A DNA stretch of 64,000 nt from Ustilago trichophora (Eukaryota > Basidiomycota > Ustilaginomycetes > Ustilaginales > Ustilaginaceae), in assembly GCA_900323505.1 (NCBI GenBank), contig OOIN01000024.1:558001-622000 (forward strand), given 5' to 3'. Below are positions 41,437 through 51,771 of the stretch, in pieces; position 1 is the first letter of the stretch, and each line of letters begins with the position of its first letter. The notes beneath the pieces were generated by a model. The model had not been told where the DNA came from, did no database searches, and saw nothing but the letters and a program-made list of their open reading frames with translations. Made by a program: the position numbers and the translations under genes.

Positions 41437-42434
41437 CTGTCTATAAGTTTGACCTGGGACAGCTGGGCTTGGTCCGTCTGCTGTTGCACCTGAAAACAAC
41501 TGCTACTGCCTGCTGTAACAGAACAGTATTGTCATGCAGCTTTTATCATATTGGTCCAAAGCTGCCTAGATCAAGCTGTTGTTGAGGCTTGTGTTGGTCC
41601 ATGGAAGTCACCCTGCATGGCTGAACAGGTTGTAGAGAGAGCAAGGGAAGGGAGATAGAGTGTGGATGGGCCAAGATACAGAAGAAGTGATGTTGTTTCC
41701 TTACCTCACACAAAAGCAGGATCACACACTGACAGGTCACACTGCACATTGGCATGCTCATGCTGTCATGCAGCCAAGAAACTTTTTGTCTTTTGGCAGG
41801 TGAAAGTTTTGCTTGTCTTTTGTTTTCCAATGTTTCCCTCCAAAGGTATATCTGGAAACCTTGTTTGAGGGGCACACTGCTTGTTCATGACAAAAGATGG
41901 TGCCTTAATTGTATCAGATGCAGGTGCTCTCCACCAGCTTCAAAAAGTACAAGAATGACCCTGAGTCAGGTCTTGATTACATGCATTCCATCAAATGTGA
42001 GTTTCCTTGAGGTGACCTTTAATGATAATAATAGTATTATTATTATTTATTTTTATTTTATTTTTCGCGAACCAATCAGCCGGTTTACCCCACAAGCCGA
42101 ATCCGATAAGGCTTTCCACAAATCACAAGTCAGGCTCGGGATTCAGTACGGCACGAGATAAGAAGCGGATCGAGTTTTACCAGAAGTGAGTCCGTTGAAA
42201 GCAACACTACTGCTTCTTCAGCAAACACCATCACCCGGCAATTACATGTTAGATGCTCGCCACCTCGAACGATCCCGTCGAAGACCTTCTCTACACTTCC
42301 AGCACCGTTCACGGATCTAGATACTCGTCCGACACGGAGCAATCTTCGCGCATCGTCTTCGCCTTCCTCCACCCCCCATACTGACTTGGGGAACAGCGCA
42401 TACAAGGACCTCTACAGCAATCGAGCAATGCGAA
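41437..42434. other. Intergenic region before the large Zn2Cys6 gene
   Basis: About 1 kb; no gene seen. An AT-rich ATTATTATT stretch lies at 42024-42063. Sequence from about 42065 on resembles ordinary single-copy DNA, so the island probably ends near here. Confidence 0.5.
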
Positions 42435-45400
42435 ATGGCCGGGCCCCCTAACCACATTGGGGAGGATGCCAAGCCCGTGCTTGTACCATATAAGAGGAGC
42501 CAGCGACCGTCTTGGTCGTGCACTGAATGCGCACGCCGCAAGATTCGGTGCGACAAGAAGGTGCCCTGTGCATCGTGCGTCAAACGAGGCAGGGCAGAGC
42601 ACTGCCGACTGGAAGGATCGTCCTACGAGGTAGCAGGTCCGTCTTCCCAACGACTACCAGGCTCTCCTGAACAGCAAAGCGACGATAGCCGGATCATCGA
42701 CGGAAGCACGACGCCTTCTGGTTCTCGTCGAAGACTCTCTTCTGCTGTCAGCGTCCAGGGAGACACGAAGCCGCTTGTGCAGGATGGCAGCGACATCCTC
42801 CTTCGAGGTCTCTCGAGACTGCAACAGCAGCTGGACAGAATAGAGCAGCGTCTGAACCAACAAGCGAAGCAAGAGGAGTCTATCGAGGACGTCAAAGCTA
42901 GGCTGAACGACGTGGAGGAGGTCATCTCCGTACTCGGCGAGAATCGAGCAAGTTGGGCCAAGAACGAGGCCGAATCTGTTGTCGCGAATGGCAAACGAGC
43001 CGCAGGCAACAGTATGAATGAGCATTCACACCTGACCGAAGCGCAAGGGCGCTCAAATGTCCCGGAGGTTGATGCTGTGGGCGCTGACCGCTTGAATCCA
43101 GTGACGGAACTGGTCCGCCGATCGGATCCCACCGTCCCAGCAATGCAACCACAAGAACGAAACGCCGAGCTGGCCTCGACAGATGCAGCAACCACCCTCG
43201 AATTTCTGACCCTCGGCAAGGACAGGAGGCGTGATGTCGATTTCGACGTCAATTCGTCAGATAGTGAAGCAGAGACAAATCACCAGGATCTGTCCGGCTT
43301 CCCCGGCACAGCACGTCAGTCGTCAATCAACGGAAGCCCTGCCTCACTACATGTCCTTAATACCGAAGCCGTTGCCGCAGAACCTGGCCCTGATGGAAGG
43401 TCGCGCATTCTCAAACATCTTCATCGCGGTCTTCCTGCTTGCGTCGTTTCCCGGATTGAGACCTTGCTGCGCTCCCACCCAGACGACCTGCCGCCGGCAA
43501 ATCTTCTAGCAAGGCCGGCAGTCAAGCCCGTCACGGATGGGATCAAGGCTATGAACCTCTCACCCCCTGCAGTCCGTCGGATCGTCGGGGTAGCCAAAGA
43601 AATCGGTGCCTGGCAGCACTGCTGTGTCCACTTCCCAACGTTTGAGAAGGAGGTCGAGGCCTTTGTAGCGATTACCATGCCCGAGAAGGGCGACGCAGAC
43701 GACACGGGATATGACGGATATCGAGCGATTGATCCTGCATGGCTTTCCCTCTTCTACGTCATCTGTAGTATCGCGATCCATCAAATGTCAGAGGAGGAGG
43801 GCGCTTTTTGCGGCTTGGGTGCCGAGACAGAGCGATCGCGCCATGTCTCGATCCTGCTGCATGCGGCCATGGACTCCTTCCAACTGGCAGACTATCTTGT
43901 CAAACCTTCGATGTACTGTTGCCAAACAATCGCGATCCTGTGCGTTGCAGGACACAATATCTGCGGAAGTGATCTGCTGACCTCCCTCTTAGCCATCGGC
44001 ATCAAGACTGGTCAAACCCTCGGTCTGCATGCACTCGGTCGTACCGCAAGGTTTTTGGAAGCATGCGCGGTGCAGCGCGGCCAGGTTCTTCATCGAGCAG
44101 GCATTCAGTGCGAGGAAGCGGGCTCCTGTCGGCTTCCCGACGAGTCTCCGAGGCAATTTGCGATCTGGAAGAAGCGCATCATTGATCTCGAAGTTGGCAA
44201 ACGGGTTTGGTGGGCTTTTACACAGCAAGATTACTTTGCCATCCCCTTCAGCGGCTGCTTCTCGATTGTGGAGGGACAGTACGACACTCCTTTGCCGCAC
44301 AATTGCTCCGATGAAGATCTGGAAGAGGGCCGACTGATCAATCGCGAGGTCAACCAGCTCACTGTGGCCTCCAAGCAGCGCTTTACCTGCCATGTAGCCA
44401 AGATTGTCTGCGACTTTTTTGAAGACTTGAACAAGACTCGCGACGTTCCCTCTTTGTCCCTAGTCAAACATCACGAGGATCGCCTTCGGTTTGTCACGGA
44501 TCGCTTCAAAGCTTGTCTAGATCCTTCGAGATCAGCGTCCACACAAGGCAGCCGTGCTGCTCTGCCCAGCTTCACTACCGTCCTGCAGCACTACCTCTTC
44601 ATCTCAGTACAGCACAAGATTCTGGTGATGCATCGTGCTTTCTTGTCTCGTGACGTTTCAGCGGAGGAGAGAGCACTATCGCAAAGTGCATCGATCGAGA
44701 CAGCTCGTGGGGTGTTGCACGAGCTCGAGCGCGGGCTCGGCCTCAATGCTGATGGAGACGATAGGCCACAGCTGGATCTGCAGTCTCGAGTCCATGGAGG
44801 TGCGCTGTGGACCATCCCATACCACTCGGTCGCTGCTGCCACGATCTTGGCGTTGGACATGTTCCAGCCATCTTCGCACGGTTCTCATCGTGCTCTGCGA
44901 AGGCAAGAGGTGAAACGTGCACTGGAGGCACTGGGTCGCTTCACTCGGAAGAGCGCTATTGCGCGTAGAGGATGTCAGCTGCTTGCGGATCTTTTGGAAG
45001 AAGGAGAGCGGTATGGTCGACGACCAGGCCAGCCGAAAAAGCGCAAGACGACGGATGGAGTCGATTCGGTTCTCAAGCGCATTCGGTTGCCTGAGGACGA
45101 GAAAGATTCGCAACCCATATCTGATGTCACCTCGCGAAACGGTTTCCCTGCAGCCTCATTTATGATGGATCCCGTCGTCGGCCGATCTTACGGAGACGAT
45201 CCGCATTCTGACAAGACTTTGGAAGCCAGCTGGTTCTCGCACTTCAACCACGGCTCTACACGCTCCGATGTGTCTTCCGCACTAGCTGAGGGCACATCGC
45301 CGGATGAGGAACACACCGCTTCGCTTCCAACCGCATCATTCGGATACGGATCGAGCAACTTCAACCCCCTTGCCGGTAATTCCACCTCTCGTGCAGGTAA

Positions 45401-45848
45401 CAGCGCATCGTTCCACCCCGGCGAAGCGGCCAATTCGCTATCAAGCATGTTTATGAACTACAACAGCGGCGACCCAAGCAGTGTAGGCCCCACATACGGT
45501 ACGAGCCCAGTCAGCACTCTGCGATACGGCGGGATCAATGGCGACATGGACGAGACAAGAGGATCGGCAAGAAATGCTTCAGGATGGAGAGATCGCGTGG
45601 ATACACCTCATGAAAGCGAACACGCGGCGGCAAGAGCACAAAGTTGGACCAATCCAACCGTTCAGACGAGCATGTCGCTGAATGGCACTCAGACGGCGGC
45701 AAACAACATTCCAGGGATGAATCTGAACATGCCACAGCAGCAGCTGGCTCAAATTTTGCCGGCGCTGGAGTCGATGCCGGATGTGTGGAAGCTGTTCGAC
45801 GGTACGCTTGGGCAAAGCTTGGTTGCATTCGAGGAGAGCGGGTTTTAG
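42435..45848 (+). CDS. Zn(II)2Cys6 transcription factor with fungal_trans-like domain
   Basis: A large regulator of 1137 residues in one exon. The binuclear zinc cluster lies at residues about 32-60 (CTECARRKIRC, then PCASCVKRGRAEHC) with spacing C-x2-C-x6-C-x5-C-x2-C-x8-C. A heptad coiled coil follows near 115-175 (LQQQLDRIEQRLNQQ), probably for dimerisation. The middle region from about 325 to 700 has the alternating hydrophobic helices of the fungal-specific regulatory domain, including WLSLFYVICSIAIHQM and KRVWWAFTQQDYF. The C-terminal 250 residues are Ser/Asn/Gly-rich and end with a possible activation segment. A basic bipartite stretch (QPKKRKT) near residue 870 may be a nuclear signal. 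Target genes are unknown. It is the first core gene on the right of the repeat island. Confidence 0.9.
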   Translation: MAGPPNHIGEDAKPVLVPYKRSQRPSWSCTECARRKIRCDKKVPCASCVKRGRAEHCRLEGSSYEVAGPSSQRLPGSPEQQSDDSRIIDGSTTPSGSRRRLSSAVSVQGDTKPLVQDGSDILLRGLSRLQQQLDRIEQRLNQQAKQEESIEDVKARLNDVEEVISVLGENRASWAKNEAESVVANGKRAAGNSMNEHSHLTEAQGRSNVPEVDAVGADRLNPVTELVRRSDPTVPAMQPQERNAELASTDAATTLEFLTLGKDRRRDVDFDVNSSDSEAETNHQDLSGFPGTARQSSINGSPASLHVLNTEAVAAEPGPDGRSRILKHLHRGLPACVVSRIETLLRSHPDDLPPANLLARPAVKPVTDGIKAMNLSPPAVRRIVGVAKEIGAWQHCCVHFPTFEKEVEAFVAITMPEKGDADDTGYDGYRAIDPAWLSLFYVICSIAIHQMSEEEGAFCGLGAETERSRHVSILLHAAMDSFQLADYLVKPSMYCCQTIAILCVAGHNICGSDLLTSLLAIGIKTGQTLGLHALGRTARFLEACAVQRGQVLHRAGIQCEEAGSCRLPDESPRQFAIWKKRIIDLEVGKRVWWAFTQQDYFAIPFSGCFSIVEGQYDTPLPHNCSDEDLEEGRLINREVNQLTVASKQRFTCHVAKIVCDFFEDLNKTRDVPSLSLVKHHEDRLRFVTDRFKACLDPSRSASTQGSRAALPSFTTVLQHYLFISVQHKILVMHRAFLSRDVSAEERALSQSASIETARGVLHELERGLGLNADGDDRPQLDLQSRVHGGALWTIPYHSVAAATILALDMFQPSSHGSHRALRRQEVKRALEALGRFTRKSAIARRGCQLLADLLEEGERYGRRPGQPKKRKTTDGVDSVLKRIRLPEDEKDSQPISDVTSRNGFPAASFMMDPVVGRSYGDDPHSDKTLEASWFSHFNHGSTRSDVSSALAEGTSPDEEHTASLPTASFGYGSSNFNPLAGNSTSRAGNSASFHPGEAANSLSSMFMNYNSGDPSSVGPTYGTSPVSTLRYGGINGDMDETRGSARNASGWRDRVDTPHESEHAAARAQSWTNPTVQTSMSLNGTQTAANNIPGMNLNMPQQQLAQILPALESMPDVWKLFDGTLGQSLVAFEESGF

Positions 45849-46005
45849 AAGAGTGTGCAACAGCAATGACAGACGAATGTCGAGCTCAGACGCATGGCAC
45901 GCCAAGAGTGGTGATCATACGAGATAGATGAGTGAACAGGTGCCGTGACAGAGACACGAATGCGTTTGTGTTGTTCGACAATGGGATGAGATGACATGAG
46001 GTTGA

Positions 46006-48495
46006 TCATTTGGACGCACTGTCTTTTGCCAGCTTAACCTGCTGCGCGACAGCGTGGGCGACTTCGTCCCAAACTTCGGCATCACGGTATGGCCTTTCAT
46101 GAGTTCCAGTGCCAGCACCGCGGTGCTCTAGAGCGCTTTCGCCGAGCCCGACACCCAGACCTGGCACAGATACTTGGTTCGATCCTCGGCCTTGACCGCC
46201 AGCGGAAGCCTGCCTTGGTTCGACAGGTTCGAACTCGAGAGCGTCAGGAGGGTGGAACCAGTAGTTGAGTGCCATGTGCACCTCGCTAGAGGGCTGCTTC
46301 TGGCCTTTCGAGTCGACTTGTTGATGAAGGGGAGGCGACGAGGAAGACGTGACCTCGTGGTACCAGCTGGCAGGAAGATAGAGCATCTGCCCAGGCTTGA
46401 GGAAAACCTCAATGGGAGGCGGACAACCAGGCATGAGCGTATAGGGCTCGGCAAGTGCGGCTTTCTTCTTGCGTGAGCCCGCAGAGCCATTGGTGGCATT
46501 TGGCATGGGGCGAGACGGGTCATCAGGCACGCCGAGACAGCGATGCAAGACGTGTGGCGGAATGCGCGAGAAGCTTTGCGGCTCATTGTCTTCGTCTTCT
46601 GCAGATGATGATTCGGCATCGTCTGCTCCCTCCTGATGCTGAGCCATGGCGAGGAGGCGTTCAAGCTCAGCTTCGCCTTCATCCACATCTCCAAACTCTG
46701 AGCCAGAGTCGGCTCCTGCAAAGGTTGGCAAACCCGAGTCTTCGTCCTCGCTGGACTCTTCCTGCTCGCTTTGACTCTCGTGTTCATCTTCTTCTTCGTC
46801 ATCGTCGTCCTCACTTCTTTCCGATGCAGTCTCGAAACGTGCGCGTTTGGCGGGCATGGAAAGTTCAGATTCGACAGTGTCTGATTCGCTGTGACCTTCT
46901 TTATCGTCAGAAGACTCCTCATCGTCGTTCGGTGTTGAGGTTTCCTTACGTTTGCGCGAAAAGCCATTAGATGGAACCGTTTTTGGCACCAGTAGTTTTT
47001 CTGGATCGTCTTGATCGTCTTCGTCGTCTTCGGAGGGTGAAACGTCGTCCTCTTCTGAGGCGCTTAGACCGTCTTCTGAAAGCGGCTCAGATTGTTCATC
47101 GGATTCCTTCTCTTGATCGGAGACCCCTTGCTCCTCGGAAGGATCCGAATCGGCGACAGTGTCCAAATAGGCACGGAGCTTGTCAAAAGCCTCTTGGTCG
47201 CCAGAGAGAGCCGCGATGCCGATGTCCTTCATGTTAGTGGGAAGAGATGCGATGAGCTTGCGGCCTTGGTCTTCCTCGTCGTCGTCGTCATCATTATCAT
47301 CATCATCATCATCATCATCATCGCTGTGTTGGTCTTGCTCTTCTTCAGAAGACTGGGCGAGCTGGGCGCCATTGGAACCGACAAGCGTGTTCAAGAGGCC
47401 CTCAAGGTCAGGGTTGCTATCGTCGTCGTAGTCATCGTCTTCCGAGGTGTCTGCTTCGGGATCGATACCCTCTTCGTCCATTCGACAGATGCGGAGTTCT
47501 GCTTCAGCTTGTAGAAGGGCCTCTTGGGCGAGCTCCTGAGCTCTTGTCTGCTTTGCTTTGCCTTTGCGCTGGCTTTTGATGCGAGAGCCTTCGCCGGCGT
47601 CGGCAGCGGCTAGCTCGTCAATCTCGCGCTTGACGCGGAGGCGAGCTTTTCTTCGCCACCTGGCAGCATCAGAGGGAACCAAGCCGTCTGGACGGATGGG
47701 AAGCTGGTGCTTGCGACCGGGGACGGGCACGTAGGAAGGAAGGTCGCCAGGAGGCGCATAGACGATGAGACCATTGGAATGCACTCTTTCGATCAAGCCG
47801 CGAGGATGCAAGTAGCGATGCGCTGAGGGTGGGAAGAGGAGGAAGCGTTTGTAACCGGAGAGAAGAATGTAGAGGTTGTCGTGAAAGTCGTGATGCAAGC
47901 CTGAGCTCTTGCCTTGTTTGCTGTTGCCAAGCCACAGGTTGCACTGCTGAAGAACGAGGTTGCCGAGCAGCTCGGGCTTGGCCGGGAAGTCGTTGGAGAG
48001 GGCATTGGTTGGTGCGGGCAAGACGTTGTCGAGCTCGGGCTCGTAGTCGCTATCTTCTGAGTCAGCATCGTCACTTGTAGAGTGCTTGGGCGGAAATTGG
48101 TCTTGTTCGCCTTGCTCGACGTATTGTGTTGTGAGATACCACTTTCCTGCACTTTCTTGGTCTTGTAGGATATCGAGGAATTCGGCGAACTTGACCTTCT
48201 TTCTTTTGACCGAAGTACCGAAATGACCGGCGGCGGGATGAACTGGTTCGATTTTGACGGGGACTTGGCCAGCAACTGACCTGAGGTATTCGAGATCGGT
48301 CCATTTGGAAGCGTTCCAGTCTTTGTCTTGTAGGAAGCCATCGATGATGACAGGGCGACGCTGGCTGATAAAGTGTGACCACATGTCGGCGGGCGAGATC
48401 TTGTTGGTGATCTTTGCAATCGTGGGATTGGATTGCGACGGCCGCCAACCCTCATAGGAGTCGAGATGGGGTGGTAGCGGAGGCACTCTGTACAT
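46006..48495 (-). CDS. JmjC/cupin_8 dioxygenase-like protein with long acidic insert
   Basis: A single-exon frame of 829 residues. The N-terminal half matches Fe(II)/2-oxoglutarate cupin_8 (JMJD7-like) proteins: RRPVIIDGF near residue 45, YLTTQYVEQ, then LHHDFHDNLYILLSG with the metal pair His201-x-Asp203. The distal histidine lies in PASWYHEVTS near residue 713, and ALNYWFHPP closes the fold. Between Asp203 and His713 sit about 400 residues that are not cupin-like. They start with basic coiled sequence (about 270-330) and then run as a strongly acidic D/E/S-rich region (about 330-640), partly encoded by GAT/GAC repeats. Substrate is unknown; hydroxylase or lysyl demethylase-like activity is possible but not shown. 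Convergent with the Zn2Cys6 gene and divergent from TFIIE-alpha. Confidence 0.85.
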   Translation of the reverse strand: MYRVPPLPPHLDSYEGWRPSQSNPTIAKITNKISPADMWSHFISQRRPVIIDGFLQDKDWNASKWTDLEYLRSVAGQVPVKIEPVHPAAGHFGTSVKRKKVKFAEFLDILQDQESAGKWYLTTQYVEQGEQDQFPPKHSTSDDADSEDSDYEPELDNVLPAPTNALSNDFPAKPELLGNLVLQQCNLWLGNSKQGKSSGLHHDFHDNLYILLSGYKRFLLFPPSAHRYLHPRGLIERVHSNGLIVYAPPGDLPSYVPVPGRKHQLPIRPDGLVPSDAARWRRKARLRVKREIDELAAADAGEGSRIKSQRKGKAKQTRAQELAQEALLQAEAELRICRMDEEGIDPEADTSEDDDYDDDSNPDLEGLLNTLVGSNGAQLAQSSEEEQDQHSDDDDDDDDDNDDDDDEEDQGRKLIASLPTNMKDIGIAALSGDQEAFDKLRAYLDTVADSDPSEEQGVSDQEKESDEQSEPLSEDGLSASEEDDVSPSEDDEDDQDDPEKLLVPKTVPSNGFSRKRKETSTPNDDEESSDDKEGHSESDTVESELSMPAKRARFETASERSEDDDDEEEDEHESQSEQEESSEDEDSGLPTFAGADSGSEFGDVDEGEAELERLLAMAQHQEGADDAESSSAEDEDNEPQSFSRIPPHVLHRCLGVPDDPSRPMPNATNGSAGSRKKKAALAEPYTLMPGCPPPIEVFLKPGQMLYLPASWYHEVTSSSSPPLHQQVDSKGQKQPSSEVHMALNYWFHPPDALEFEPVEPRQASAGGQGRGSNQVSVPGLGVGLGESALEHRGAGTGTHERPYRDAEVWDEVAHAVAQQVKLAKDSASK

Positions 48496-49477
48496 GTTGA
48501 TTATGTTTAGCGCTGCGAGCGCGGAGGCACGCCTACCCGCAGTCAGCTAAATGGGAACGTTTCTTGACAGCTCAAGGAAGCGGGTCCATCGCCACGAAGC
48601 TCGAATCGGAAGCTGCAAATCGAGGAAAGCGAAATGATAAAGGGCCTGTGAGGAAGCGATTTGACGTTGAGATATTCTTAATATGAGGGTGCTCGATCGA
48701 GATGGGCTTGATGATGATGATGATGATGATGATGAGGTTGGTAGAAGGAGGAGGAGCAGCGGATTGAGTCAACGACACACACACACTGACTGCTGGCTCG
48801 GTTTCTTTCTTTCTCTTTCTTTTTTTTTTGTTGAAGAGGCCGTGCGAAGTGAAAATCAAGGTTGGGCGTGACTGATTAGAGAGTGACTGATTGAGAATGT
48901 GACTGCAGTTGTCCGCATTATTTTAATTCCACTCTTCCCACAAAAATCCAAAAATGAAAAGAAAAAAAAAAAGAAAAAAAAGAGAAAAAAAACAGAAGGG
49001 TTGGACCCTGTCTGCATATCATCCAAAAATTCAATCGGTCTCTCAATGGTCCCGATTCTTCTTTCTATCTAGCCGATCGATGTAGATAGGAAGAAAAATA
49101 GAAGCGGAACCGATAAGCTTGTGTCAAGTGAGATGTCTGGAAAACTGCGGTACAGGTTGCGGCACAGTTACAGTGTTCGGCTCAATTTGTTTTGATTCTG
49201 ATTTGTGTTCACCATCATCCCAGTACAGCAAACTCTCCTTCCATCTTTCCTTGACAACCACCACCATCAACTCTCCCATTATGCTCTTCGACTAGCCATT
49301 GACAAAACGGATTGCAAATTGCAATTTGCTTCCTCCTCTCCTTTATGCTTTCTTGTTACGTCTGACTGTATTTCTTTTGTTTCTCTGATTTTCTGCATCA
49401 TCTCGTCGTCGTCGTTCCCCTGCCGTCCTCTCGTACTCTCCTTCTCTCGTTCTCGCCTCTAGATACCCCAAGCAACA
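48496..49477. other. Divergent promoter region, JmjC gene / TFIIE-alpha
   Basis: About 980 bp with no gene. It contains (GAT)n at 48710-48735, a short (CA)n, A-rich tracts at 48949-48994, and a pyrimidine-rich leader before TFIIE-alpha (49320-49470). It must carry both promoters. Confidence 0.6.
48710..48735. repeat. (GAT)n microsatellite
   Basis: About eight or nine tandem GAT units in the divergent spacer. Confidence 0.88.
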
Positions 49478-50743
49478 ATGTCCAGCATCACCAGTCTCGG
49501 CCGTGCTGGCCACGATTCCGAAGTCAAACTCGCCAGTGAAGAACAGCTCTCCACCATCCGACGAATGGCTCAGATCGTCACACGCATCTTCTACGAAGAC
49601 CGACACATTGTTCTCATGGATCAACTCGTCAGCATCACCGTTCTCCCTGCCGATGTCCTCGCGCATCGCCTCGGTATTCAGGTCAAAGAACTCGCCGCTC
49701 TCTCATCCAAGCTCTTGGAAGATAAGCTCATCTGCACTTTTCGCAGAAACGAGATCCGAGATGCCATCACAAATCGTAGCGTCCCTCGAACTTATTACTA
49801 TCTCGATTTCAAGCTCTTCCTCGACGTTACCAAATGGCGCATGATGTCCATCCGTAAAAAGATCGACACACGACTACGTAACGAGCTCGATAACAAAGGC
49901 TATGTCTGTCCTCGATGCAAAAAGTCGTACTCGACTCTAGAGGTCGCTCATCTGCTTGATATCTTCCGCAACGTCTTTGTCTGCGAAACATCCGGATGCA
50001 GCACCGAACTCGTCGACAACGAGGAGGCCGAAGACGTCAAGCGAAGCAAGGACAGTCTGATGCGCTTCAACGAGCAGCTCTCGACCTTGCTCGGAGGTCT
50101 TCGTCGTACCGAAGGCATTACTCTACCTCCTCTCGACGTTGGAGCATGGCTCACCAAGCACGCTGCCTCGCAACCCTGGTTTACCACTCGATCCGACGAT
50201 GCCGCCTCCGTGCCGTTATCATCAACCGTCAACGGTGCGCCTACCCTCCAAGTCGATCTCGCTTCCAACGACCCTGCCGCCGAGGCAGCACGCCGACTCG
50301 CAAAGCAGAAAGCCGAGGACGAACAACGAAAGCAAAACGCTCTCCCCGCCTGGCATCTCGCAAGTACAGTCAGTGGCGAGCAAACCGCTCTCGGTCGCAA
50401 GCAGCAGCGTCTTGAATCCTCCAACGGCTTCGACGTCGAAGAAGGCAAGGACGACGATGATGGCGATGACGACGACTACTATGCGCAGTATGCCAGTCTG
50501 CAGACAGCAGAAGCGGCCGCGTCGTCCAAACCCAACCAGGCGCCCATCGTTGAGGACGAGTTAGACGATTTTGACAATGTCACCCAGCCATTGTCGGACA
50601 CGAGAAAGCGATCACGTTCTCCATCACCCAACGAGGCCGTTCAGAAAAGAGCCAAGCCAGAGCAACCAAGCGCAGCAGAGCCGGCGGGCAATGGCGGCGA
50701 CGAGGACGACGACGGCATGGACGACTTTGAGGATGTCGTGTAG
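49478..50743 (+). CDS. TFA1: Transcription initiation factor IIE, alpha subunit
   Basis: TFIIE-alpha joins the RNA polymerase II preinitiation complex and recruits and stimulates TFIIH. The single-exon product has 421 residues. The N-terminal winged helix (residues about 25-125) includes MAQIVTRIFYED and LAHRLGIQVKEL. The zinc ribbon has CPRC (Cys144 and Cys147) and CETSGC (Cys169 and Cys174), the usual four ligands. An acidic C-terminus with DDDDGDDDDYYAQYASLQ and the end DDFEDVV corresponds to the TFIIH p62-binding acidic tail. Length is between human (439) and yeast (482). Start supported by the conserved domain beginning about 25 residues in. Confidence 0.95.
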   Translation: MSSITSLGRAGHDSEVKLASEEQLSTIRRMAQIVTRIFYEDRHIVLMDQLVSITVLPADVLAHRLGIQVKELAALSSKLLEDKLICTFRRNEIRDAITNRSVPRTYYYLDFKLFLDVTKWRMMSIRKKIDTRLRNELDNKGYVCPRCKKSYSTLEVAHLLDIFRNVFVCETSGCSTELVDNEEAEDVKRSKDSLMRFNEQLSTLLGGLRRTEGITLPPLDVGAWLTKHAASQPWFTTRSDDAASVPLSSTVNGAPTLQVDLASNDPAAEAARRLAKQKAEDEQRKQNALPAWHLASTVSGEQTALGRKQQRLESSNGFDVEEGKDDDDGDDDDYYAQYASLQTAEAAASSKPNQAPIVEDELDDFDNVTQPLSDTRKRSRSPSPNEAVQKRAKPEQPSAAEPAGNGGDEDDDGMDDFEDVV

Positions 50744-51771
50744 CTCGATTCTTCGAGACACAGAGAGAGAGAGAAAGCAACTTTATTGCGTTGCTCTCGA
50801 TCATCAACTTGTTACGTGATTCTTTGTCTGTGTCGACCTTTCTTTCCTTCCTCTATGAGCATCCTTCTCCTCTGTCCCTTTTCGCCTTGTCCCTACCTTT
50901 CCTCCTCATCTTCCCACCCCATTCTTTCCCTCGATTTCCTCCGTTTCCCTCGGCCGAAAGGCACCATGCTGGGTCTTAAGAGCACCGAGTCTTGGAACGT
51001 TTTCCTCCACATTTGTGGCAAGATCCGTTCCCGTGACCGGGGTTTGAGTCATAGCCTAGCGACATCAACATTCATCTAGTCCAGATTCGTCTTTTCTCGT
51101 TGCCCTCGAGAGCTTGTCTTTTCGGGGTGAGTGGCGCGGGGCGAGCTTCTCTCTGTAGAAGCAACGGCAATCTCTCTCTTTTTGAGATTGGCGTGATCAG
51201 CTTTTCTGCAACTAAAGACGCACGGTCCGGCTTGGTCGTTGCGACCGTCGGAGGGTTGCAGAGGTCAGAAGAGCTGCGGCGGAACCCTCATTTTTCGGGG
51301 GCTTCCTGCTCAAGCTCAAGTTGCTGTTAGTCTGGGTCTGTGAAGACATTCATTCCCCTTCTTTTCTACTGGTTTCTTTTTTTTTTTTTCTTTTTTTTTT
51401 TTTCGTTTTTAAAGGTCCTGAGATTGTGAGAACAGAGATGGTGGCGGCTGGAGAGAAAGGCGCACCTTTTGTGGGTATTGTTGTCCTAATTCAAGCAATC
51501 AAACTATTTCATGCATTTCATAGAGGCTGGTCTGCACTGTACTGTACTGTGCATCGAGCGTCAAGTGAGCATAGGGGAGGAGAGCGTTGTTTACGCCGAG
51601 CAAGCTCCACGTCATGCGAAATTGGATTGGGGTGCATTTCTTCTCAACTCGACTTTTGCACGGCCCACATCTTTGCCTCGATTCTACTTGTTCCGTTCTG
51701 ATACTGTACATTTCGTCACCATCAACAACCACCTCACTCTGATTCTTTTCACGGAACGTGGGAGTGGGAGC
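50744..51771. other. Intergenic region, 1 kb
   Basis: The 3' flank of TFIIE-alpha (pyrimidine-rich, 50820-50950) and the upstream region of ALG7. It contains a T-rich tract at 51378-51412 and a GTACTGTACTGT motif near 51536-51550. The ALG7 frame is open upstream of its ATG back to about 51511, but that part lacks the character of a protein. Confidence 0.5.
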
